Below the pieces are notes generated by a model that made no database searches, was not told the DNA's origin, and saw only the letters and a list, made by a program, of their open reading frames with translations. Shown piece after piece: positions 54,542 through 61,195 of a DNA stretch of 64,000 nucleotides. Each line of letters starts with the position of its first letter. Positions within the stretch are counted from its first letter, which is position 1. Location: NCBI GenBank assembly GCA_963809695.1, contig CAWEKI010000010.1, positions 186,001-250,000 on the forward strand. The letters run 5' to 3'. This DNA comes from JAGDMJ01 sp963809695. Lineage in GTDB: Bacteria > Bacteroidota > Ignavibacteria > UBA10030 > UBA6906. The translations under genes and the position numbers were made by a program.

Positions 54542-54558
54542 TCGAAGTATGTACACTC

Positions 54559-54587
54559 AATATAGGTGAACCGAAGCACTTTGTCAA
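54559..54587 (-). promoter_or_regulatory. Promoter TTGACA-17-TATATT of thrA-metA
   Basis: On the minus strand TTGACA (54587-54582), 17 bases, TATATT (54564-54559). Start expected near 54552, giving a leader of about 130 bases that contains the SAM-II riboswitch and a terminator. Confidence 0.8.
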
Positions 54588-54761
54588 GCAGGGCTGGAGA
54601 ATGCCGAATTGAAATGCGGATGGAGCGCGGGAATATAACATTTTCCTCAACGTTTTCTCCGAATTGCGCACCAGCTCACTCTTCACGGAATTTTCTTATC
54701 TTACGAGGGAGACTTGTTTGAAAGAGGCGGTCCAATCATACATCCACGAAAAGGCCTTGCC

Positions 54762-55727
54762 ATGAACAACGAGTTCTGGTTTTCGGAACAACCCGAGCCT
54801 CATCATGAGCGCACCAAAGGCATACTCAAACAACATCCTGAGGCCAGGACCCTCATCGGCCGGAATCCCTATTCCTTCGGCTTGATCCTGGCGATCGTGG
54901 GGCTGCAGACAGTGATTGCGTTGTTGCTGCGCGATCAGCCTTGGTGGGTCGTACTCATCGCCGCGTACGCTGTTGGGGCTTTTGCCGACCATGCACTTTT
55001 TGTCCTGATCCATGAATGCGCGCACAACTTGATCTTCAGAACCAAGACCGCAAATATCATTTGTGGCATCATCGCTGATCTCCCGATCATCGTCCCCAGT
55101 TCTGTGTCATTCCGCAGCTATCACCTCAAGCACCACTCGTTCCAGGGAGATTATGAACTGGATGCGGATATCGCCAGCAGATGGGAAGCGCGACTGGTCG
55201 GTTCCACCTTTGTGGGGAAGGCTCTCTGGCTGCTCTTCTTTCCTCTGTTCCAGGCGCTGCGGCCACCTCGATTGAAGGAGATCAAGTTTGCGAATTCCTG
55301 GACACTGGTCAATTGGGTGGTAGTCTTCAGCTACGATGCTGCAATAATCGTCTTGCTCGGGCCGATGTCATTCTTCTATCTTTTTCTCTCGTTCTTTTTC
55401 TCTATCGGGCTGCATCCGCTCGGCGCACGCTGGATCCAGGAGCACTACCTGACTAAGGCGCCCCAGGAAACGTATAGTTACTACGGCCGCTTGAATATCC
55501 TGGCATTGAATGTCGGCTATCACAACGAGCATCATGATTTGCCGTCGATACCGTGGAACAGACTCCCTCTCCTGAAGTCCATGGCCCCGGAATGGTACGA
55601 TCCGCTGATGTCACACCGGTCCTGGGCAAAGTTGCTCTGGAGATTTCTGACCGACCCGGGACTTTCTCTCTACTCGCGCATGTTGCGCACGAACCGGGCA
55701 GGATTAGCCGTGCAACACGAAGTGTAG
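54762..55727 (+). CDS. Fatty-acid desaturase closely resembling sphingolipid delta-4 desaturase (DEGS)
   Basis: A 321-aa integral membrane di-iron enzyme. The three His boxes are HECAH (84-88), HLKHH (121-125) and HNEHH (254-258). Two or three hydrophobic hairpins lie between them. Flanking residues follow the eukaryotic dihydroceramide desaturase DEGS1 unusually closely: an N-terminal FxxxEQPxPHxxR block, LPIIVPSSVSF before the second box, GLHPLGARWIQEHY, and ETYSYYGRLNILALNVGYHNEHHDLPSIP around the third. The length equals DEGS1 (about 320 aa). ATG 54762 is used because it matches the DEGS N-terminus; AAAGG lies eight bases upstream. Predicted reaction: O2-dependent desaturation of a sphingoid or long acyl chain in the inner membrane. 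No sphingolipid synthesis gene is in the window. Confidence 0.85.
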   Translation: MNNEFWFSEQPEPHHERTKGILKQHPEARTLIGRNPYSFGLILAIVGLQTVIALLLRDQPWWVVLIAAYAVGAFADHALFVLIHECAHNLIFRTKTANIICGIIADLPIIVPSSVSFRSYHLKHHSFQGDYELDADIASRWEARLVGSTFVGKALWLLFFPLFQALRPPRLKEIKFANSWTLVNWVVVFSYDAAIIVLLGPMSFFYLFLSFFFSIGLHPLGARWIQEHYLTKAPQETYSYYGRLNILALNVGYHNEHHDLPSIPWNRLPLLKSMAPEWYDPLMSHRSWAKLLWRFLTDPGLSLYSRMLRTNRAGLAVQHEV

Positions 55728-55773
55728 TGCCTCGCTTGAGCCACCAATGAACTTATGATCTTCCACTCGGTGT

Positions 55774-55965
55774 TATAATAACGTGATGGTGAAGAACGAG
55801 TGCCATGGTATGATTCCCGGCACCCGGAATCTGACGTTTCTGAAGCCGGTACCCGAACGCTTAAACAGCATGTACATGGTTTGCCTCATCTCGGTTGAGC
55901 TTCCTGAAAAGACCGGGTAGCCGGGGGGGTACCGGTGACGGATTCCACTTCCCCTCTCAGACGGC
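55774..55965 (+). ncRNA. Structured leader upstream of the efflux operon, unassigned
   Basis: After a TATAAT at 55774-55779 (the -35 is weak) come several inverted repeats. GATTCC (55812-55817) pairs with GGAATC (55826-55831), and CCGGTACCC (55846-55854) with GGGTACCGG (55927-55935), a perfect 9-bp long-range stem enclosing about 72 bases. A strong terminator hairpin follows at 55966. No coding frame with a ribosome-binding site covers it. The layout (promoter, folded domain, terminator, then a drug-efflux operon) is that of a riboswitch or attenuator. It matches no class I know; an independent small RNA is equally possible. Confidence 0.45.
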
Positions 55966-55998
55966 AACGACCCGGACGATTTTTGTCCGGGTCGTTTT
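55966..55998 (+). terminator. Perfect 12-bp intrinsic-type terminator
   Basis: AACGACCCGGAC (55966-55977) and GTCCGGGTCGTT (55985-55996) form a perfect stem with a GATTTTT loop, followed by TTGTG. It lies 239 bases after the desaturase stop and 96 bases before emrA. Confidence 0.8.
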
Positions 55999-56093
55999 GT
56001 GTTACATCCCTTGAGGAACTGCGGTTTTTGGCAAAATGTTTTACTATCATGTCCGGTACATGCCGACGTCAAACCTAGAAAGCCCAATATCCC

Positions 56094-57119
56094 ATGAACG
56101 ATATTGCTACACAAACACCAGATCCGAGGCAACAAGCTCCAGATGTGTCAGACCGGATGGAAGAAGCGTTGCAGAATGGAGAGCATGATGAGGCTGTCGA
56201 TGCGGTTCCCCTGTATCGGAGAAAGCGAATCATCATCCCATCGTTTCTTTTCATTCTTGCCGCAGCGGGCGCAGTGTGGTACTGGTATGCAAACCTCCGC
56301 GGATTTGACTCGACAGATGATGCCTTCATCGACGGTGACCGGGTCTCGATCAGCTCGAAGATTCTCGGGAGGATTTCGTTCCTGGGCGTAGATGAGGGCG
56401 ATTCCGTTGCCGCAGGACAGACGCTGGTTCGTCTGGATGATGCCGACCTGCGAGCCCTGGAGAACCAGTCAAAGGCAGCCCTCAACGATGCAAAACAGGG
56501 TGTCGGCCTTGCGGAAGTGAACCTGGACAGGGCGGAGACGGATTTCCACAGGGCCGAGACTCAGTTTCAGAGCAAGGTGATTCCGCGTGAGCAGTATGAC
56601 CATGCCCGCAGCGCACTTGCGGTAGCGCGCTCACAGCTCATCATTGCACAAACGCGTGTAGGGACCGCTCAAGCCCAGTTGGGTGTGGTTGAAACGCAAT
56701 TAGGCAATACGGTCATACAATCACCGATGGCCGGGGTAGTCGCGAAACGCTGGGCACTGGCCGGTGACGTGGTACAACCTGGGCAACCCGTCTTCTCCAT
56801 CAATGACCTGAAGAACGTCTGGGTTACGGCCAATTTTGAGGAAACGAAGCTTCGCTCGTTGCGCGTAGGAGACTCCGTTGAGGTCTCTGTGGACGCCTAT
56901 CCCGACCGGGTGCTGCGCGGGACGGTGGCACAATTGGGAACCGCCACAGCGGGGCAATTTTCCCTGATTCCGCCGAATAATGCATCAGGCAACTTCACAA
57001 AGGTGACGCAGCGTGTTCCTGTGAAGATTCTTCTCAATCGCAATGACCTGGCAGCGGGCGACCCCACCCATCCTCTTCTTCCCGGGATGTCTGCGGAAGT
57101 GAAAGTAAAGGTGCGTTGA
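56094..57119 (+). CDS. HlyD/EmrA-type membrane fusion protein of an efflux pump
   Basis: A 341-aa periplasmic adaptor. A short cytoplasmic end is followed by one TM helix (about residues 43-62, IIIPSFLFILAAAGAVWYWY). The first lipoyl half has STDDAFIDGDRVSISSKILGRI, and a two-helix hairpin (about 115-200, rich in Ala/Gln/Glu) carries LARSQ-type heptads. The second lipoyl half has NTVIQSPMAGVVAKRWALAGDVVQPGQPVFSI and ends in a beta-barrel (VTANFEETKLRSLRVGDSVEVSVDAYP). These are the EmrA family features. No Shine-Dalgarno is obvious. The EmrB-like pump starts one base after the stop. Confidence 0.9.
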   Translation: MNDIATQTPDPRQQAPDVSDRMEEALQNGEHDEAVDAVPLYRRKRIIIPSFLFILAAAGAVWYWYANLRGFDSTDDAFIDGDRVSISSKILGRISFLGVDEGDSVAAGQTLVRLDDADLRALENQSKAALNDAKQGVGLAEVNLDRAETDFHRAETQFQSKVIPREQYDHARSALAVARSQLIIAQTRVGTAQAQLGVVETQLGNTVIQSPMAGVVAKRWALAGDVVQPGQPVFSINDLKNVWVTANFEETKLRSLRVGDSVEVSVDAYPDRVLRGTVAQLGTATAGQFSLIPPNNASGNFTKVTQRVPVKILLNRNDLAAGDPTHPLLPGMSAEVKVKVR

Positions 57120-57120
57120 A

Positions 57121-58740
57121 GTGGCGGATTCGCCTCACAACGTCGTCCGAGGCAGGCTCATTGAGCGCTTTGAGTCGCTCCATCACGAGCATGAGTCCTA
57201 CCGATGGTGGGTTCTTTCGAATGTGATGATCGGTACTTTCATGGCGGTCCTGGACGCGACGATTGTCAACGTCGGCCTGCCCAAGATTATGGCAGCATTC
57301 GGTGTTGACGTTGACAAGGTTGAATGGGTCATGACTGCCTATCTGCTCGTTTTTGCGGTGATGCTTCCTACGTCCGGATGGGTTGCCGATCACTGGGGAT
57401 ACAAGCGGACGTACTTCGCGGCGTTGTTCGTTTTCACGCTCGGCTCCTTTCTCTGCGGACTTTCCTGGAACGAAAACGCTTTGATCGTCTTCCGGGTCAT
57501 TCAGGGCGTGGGTGCAGGCTTTCTGATGCCTGTGGGCATGGCTATCGTCACACGGGAATTCCCTCCGGAGAAGCGCGGTGTCGCCCTCGGATTCTGGGCA
57601 ATTTCCGCCGCGGCCTCCGTCTCCCTGGGACCGCTTATCGGCGGCTATCTCATCGATCATCTTGACTGGCAGGCGATTTTCGATGTCAACGTTCCGGTGG
57701 GCATTGTGGCGATGTTTGCCACGGTGATCATTCAGCGCGAGTACAAGACCGACCGCGTCCGCTCGTTCGACTTCGTAGGGTTCATCTCTATGTCGGTTTT
57801 TCTTTCATTCCTCTTGCTTGCGCTTTCCAACGGCAACGCATCATGGAACACAGGCGGATGGACTTCTGGGTTCATTCTGATCTGCTTTGCCCTTGCTGTG
57901 GTAGGCCTGGTCGTCTTCCTCATTACGGAGTTTTCCGTCGCCCATCCCTTGATTGAACTTGGGCTGTTCAAGGACTACAACTTTGCGATAGCCAACGCCG
58001 TGTTGTTCATCTTTGGCCTGGGAATGTTCGGAAGCACGTTTCTTCTCCCCCTGTTCCTGCAGAACTCGCTGGGGTACACCGCGTTTCAAGCAGGCTCGGT
58101 TTTTCTTCCGGTTGGAATCCTGCAGGGTATTCTGTCGCCGATATCCGGGGTTCTTGCCGACCGGGTGAATCCAAAACTTCCGGCGATCGTTGGCATAGTG
58201 CTTCTCGCGTTCAGCCTCTATCTGAACAGCTCCCTATCGCTCTTCTCGGAGCATGATCAGATCATGGTATCGCTCTACATCAGGGGGTTGGCCCTGGGTC
58301 TTCTGTTCACCCCGCTCAGCACCATTGCTTTGTCAGGTATCTCGAGGAACAAGATGGCACAAGCCTCGGGACTTTTCAACGTCATTCGCCAGATCGGAGG
58401 GAGCTTCGGGGTAGCAATTGTCGGGACCATGCTCACGCGTCGGATGATTTTTCACAGTGCCATGTACGGACAGGCCTTGGATCAGTACTCGCCGACCTTC
58501 CAGCATATGGCGTATGGTTTGCAGCGTTTTGCGCAGCAAGCCATCGGCGGCACCGGGGGGGAAGCCGCGGCACGTGCGAAGGCCCTGCTTGGCGAGCACC
58601 TCGCGCAGCAAGCATTCGTCCAGGCAGTAAACGACGATTTCCTGCTTGCGGCGGGAATCACGATCGTCGGCGTCGTCCCCATCCTGTTTCTACGCAGCAA
58701 ACATCGACAGAAAGGGGCGCATGCCGTTGCGATGGAGTAA
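57121..58740 (+). CDS. DHA2-family MFS multidrug transporter, EmrB-like
   Basis: A 539-aa inner-membrane protein with about 14 TM helices. It starts GTG 57121, one base after the adaptor stop. It shows MAVLDATIVNVGLPKI in TM1, the motif A-like loop WVADHWGYKR, FRVIQGVGAGFLMPVGMAIV and the antiporter motif C region ISAAASVSLGPLIGGYLID. All agree with drug:H+ antiporters of the DHA2/EmrB group. With the preceding adaptor and the following TolC-like channel it forms a complete tripartite pump. The exported compounds are unknown; hydrophobic drugs, bile-salt-like agents or uncouplers are typical. Confidence 0.92.
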   Translation: MADSPHNVVRGRLIERFESLHHEHESYRWWVLSNVMIGTFMAVLDATIVNVGLPKIMAAFGVDVDKVEWVMTAYLLVFAVMLPTSGWVADHWGYKRTYFAALFVFTLGSFLCGLSWNENALIVFRVIQGVGAGFLMPVGMAIVTREFPPEKRGVALGFWAISAAASVSLGPLIGGYLIDHLDWQAIFDVNVPVGIVAMFATVIIQREYKTDRVRSFDFVGFISMSVFLSFLLLALSNGNASWNTGGWTSGFILICFALAVVGLVVFLITEFSVAHPLIELGLFKDYNFAIANAVLFIFGLGMFGSTFLLPLFLQNSLGYTAFQAGSVFLPVGILQGILSPISGVLADRVNPKLPAIVGIVLLAFSLYLNSSLSLFSEHDQIMVSLYIRGLALGLLFTPLSTIALSGISRNKMAQASGLFNVIRQIGGSFGVAIVGTMLTRRMIFHSAMYGQALDQYSPTFQHMAYGLQRFAQQAIGGTGGEAAARAKALLGEHLAQQAFVQAVNDDFLLAAGITIVGVVPILFLRSKHRQKGAHAVAME

Positions 58741-58766
58741 CGACAAAAAGGAGGAATGCGGGTATT

Positions 58767-60104
58767 ATGAAATTTCCAGGCGTTCTTGTCCTCGTACTGG
58801 GTATCTGCAGCGGGACAGCCGCAGGACAGACAGTACATACGGCAAACGACTCATTGACAATCGAGGAGGCGATCAGCCGGGTTCTGGGGACGCATCCGGC
58901 TGTTGAGCAGGCGGCGGCGGGTGTTGAAGCAGCGACAGCTCGTATCGGCCTGGCATCCAGCGGATACTACCCTCAGGCAGCAGCCGATCTCGCGTATGCA
59001 CGCATCGGACCCGTGCCCGTGCTTGCCTTCCCCGGATTCGGAGAGTTCAAGCTCTATCCCGAGAATAACTACGATGCACACGTTGGCGTCAGTCAAATGG
59101 TGTTCGATTTCGGCCGCCGGTCCGCGGCCGTTGACATCAGCAAGTCAGGGGTGGAATCTGCGACGGACAACGTGACCACGGTGAGAACCGGGTTGGCCTT
59201 TCAGACCATTCAGGCATTCTATGGCATATTGTTCCTGCAACAGAGCCTGAATGTCCAGAGCCAGGAACTGGCTGCGTTGCGAGAACACCTGGATGTCACG
59301 CAGAAACGCGTCGAGGGGGGAAGCGGAACGGAGTTAGAGGTGATGACGACGCGCGTACGCGTGGCGGCTGCGGAGACCCGGCGGATTGATATTCAAAACC
59401 TGTACAAGGACCAGGAGCTGGCACTCCTTCGTCTTCTTGGCGAACCTCCGGACACCGCGCTGCCCTTGAAGGGTGGCTTCACCCTGGTGCCCGTGTCGCT
59501 GGCTGTAGATTCGCTGACGACGGTGGCGTTCGCGCACCGGAGCGAACTTGCCGCAACACGAGACGCGTTACGCACGGCTGAGCTTCAGCATCATCTTGCC
59601 ACATTGGAAGATCTTCCTTCGGTGTCCATGAACCTCTCCTATGGGGTCAAGAATGGCTACATACCGAATTTGGATATCCTTCGTGGCAACTGGGTTGCGG
59701 GGGTACAGGTGGAAGTCCCGATCTTCAATGGATTCCGAACGAGAAGTCGGCAGGAAGAGACTGCGGCCATGAGCAAGTCTGCGCAGGCGAACCAGTCGGT
59801 CGTTGAACGAGCGGTCGCTCTCGAAGTGCAGCAGGCGCTGGAGGGGGTACGCTCGGCGCGAGCGAAAGTGGAGACTGCGAACGTTCAGGTCCAGCAGGCG
59901 ACAGACGCTGTTCGGAATGCGCGTCTCCAGTATGAAGCGGGCGCAGCAACAAACCTGGACTTGCTGGATGCAGAGACATCGCTGGCCCAGGCTCGTCTCG
60001 CGCAGGTCTCATCAATGTATCAGTACACGCTGAGCAGATATTCTTTGGATCGTGCCACTGGCAAGCTCCCGGTTGGCCCGGAAAGCGACAGCGGGAATCG
60101 ATAA
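58767..60104 (+). CDS. TolC-family outer-membrane efflux protein
   Basis: A 445-aa protein with a signal peptide (residues 1-20). It has the two-fold repeated OEP pattern: SLTIEEAISRVLGTHPAVEQAAAGVEAA near the N-terminus and, in the second half, NQSVVERAVALEVQQALEGVRSARAKVETA with LQYEAGAATNLDLLDAETSLAQARLAQV. The long helices form the periplasmic tunnel. ATG 58767 follows AAGGAGG at a 12-base spacing and lies 26 bases after the EmrB-like gene. It provides the outer-membrane channel for the pump. Confidence 0.9.
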   Translation: MKFPGVLVLVLGICSGTAAGQTVHTANDSLTIEEAISRVLGTHPAVEQAAAGVEAATARIGLASSGYYPQAAADLAYARIGPVPVLAFPGFGEFKLYPENNYDAHVGVSQMVFDFGRRSAAVDISKSGVESATDNVTTVRTGLAFQTIQAFYGILFLQQSLNVQSQELAALREHLDVTQKRVEGGSGTELEVMTTRVRVAAAETRRIDIQNLYKDQELALLRLLGEPPDTALPLKGGFTLVPVSLAVDSLTTVAFAHRSELAATRDALRTAELQHHLATLEDLPSVSMNLSYGVKNGYIPNLDILRGNWVAGVQVEVPIFNGFRTRSRQEETAAMSKSAQANQSVVERAVALEVQQALEGVRSARAKVETANVQVQQATDAVRNARLQYEAGAATNLDLLDAETSLAQARLAQVSSMYQYTLSRYSLDRATGKLPVGPESDSGNR

Positions 60105-60124
60105 GCCTTCGAGAGGAGATCACG

Positions 60125-61111
60125 ATGCTTTCGCGTCGGTTGGGTAAGAATGGTCCGATGGTGTCGGTAGTCGGCCTTGGATGTATGGGCATGTCGGAAT
60201 TCTACGGGCATCGGAATGATGCGGAATCCATCGCCACAATCCATCGGGCATTGGACCTCGGAATCAATTTCCTTGACACCGCAGACATGTATGGCCAGGG
60301 GCACAATGAAGAGCTGGTCGGGAAAGCGATCAGGCACAGGCGGGGGGATGTGATCCTTGCTACGAAATTCGGTAATGTGCGGGATAAAGACGGGAAATAT
60401 CTGGGCGTGAATGGGAAGCCGGAGTATGTCAGGCAGGCGTGTGAGGCAAGCCTTCGTCGCCTCGGGGTCGAGGTGATTGACCTGTATTATCAGCATCGTG
60501 TGGATCCCTCGACCCCGATAGAGGAAACCATTGGGGCCATGGCCGCGCTCGTACGGGAAGGAAAGGTTCGATACATTGGCCTTTCAGAGGCAGCTCCCCG
60601 CACAATTCGCCGCGCAAATGACGTGCATCCCATTGCGGCATTGCAGACGGAGTTCTCGCTTTGGACCCGCGATGTGGAAGAAGATATCCTTCCCGCGTGC
60701 CGGGAACTGGGCATCGGATTTGTCGCTTATAGTCCTCTCGGGCGCGGGTTCCTTACAGGATCGCTGACGAAGGACACGGATCTTGCCCCCGGCGATGTCC
60801 GCCGGAATCACCCGCGATTCCAGGGCGATAACCTGGAAGCAAATCGCACGATTGCGGACAAAATGAGGATCATGGCTGAGAAAAAGAAGTGCACCCCCGC
60901 TCAGCTCGCGATCGCATGGGTTCTTGCCCAGGGAAACGACATTGTGCCGATCCCCGGGACCAAACGGATCAAATATCTCGAAGAGAACATCCAGGCACCG
61001 ACTGTCCTACTTACTCCCGAAGATCGGGCCACCCTCCACGAGCTCTTTCCCCGGGGGGTTGCCAGGGGTGAGAGGTATCCTGAAGGAGGAATGAAAAACG
61101 TCAACAGGTGA
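60125..61111 (+). CDS. Aldo/keto reductase (AKR13-like)
   Basis: A 328-aa NADPH-dependent reductase. The catalytic tetrad is visible: Asp in FLDTADMYGQG with Tyr four residues later, Lys in ILATKFGN and His in LYYQHRVD. GLSEAAPRTIRRA, LQTEFSLWTRDVE and VAYSPLGRGFLTG follow, typical of the YajO/AKR13 branch, and the cofactor-binding IPGTKRIKYLEEN is near the end. GAGGAG precedes ATG 60125 by six bases, and it lies 20 bases after the TolC gene, so it may be cotranscribed with the efflux pump. Reduction of toxic carbonyls would fit, but the substrate is not known. Confidence 0.92.
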   Translation: MLSRRLGKNGPMVSVVGLGCMGMSEFYGHRNDAESIATIHRALDLGINFLDTADMYGQGHNEELVGKAIRHRRGDVILATKFGNVRDKDGKYLGVNGKPEYVRQACEASLRRLGVEVIDLYYQHRVDPSTPIEETIGAMAALVREGKVRYIGLSEAAPRTIRRANDVHPIAALQTEFSLWTRDVEEDILPACRELGIGFVAYSPLGRGFLTGSLTKDTDLAPGDVRRNHPRFQGDNLEANRTIADKMRIMAEKKKCTPAQLAIAWVLAQGNDIVPIPGTKRIKYLEENIQAPTVLLTPEDRATLHELFPRGVARGERYPEGGMKNVNR

Positions 61112-61129
61112 CACACCGGCACAATCGTC

Positions 61130-61158
61130 TTGTAGGGCGTTGGTTTTTTCCCTATAAT
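61130..61158 (+). promoter_or_regulatory. Promoter TTGTAG-17-TATAAT
   Basis: TTGTAG (61130-61135), 17 bases, TATAAT (61153-61158), with transcription expected near 61165, about 30 bases before the ATG of the C45-type hydrolase gene. Confidence 0.7.
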
Positions 61159-61195
61159 GGGTCAGGGAACCACTGCCACTTCTACGAGGTCGCGC

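Noticed and set aside
54424..54552. Threonine/isoleucine leader peptide in the thrA leader
   Set aside because: No Thr/Ile-rich short frame is present; the only ATG in the first part gives ATG TCG TGA. The SAM-II fold explains the region better.
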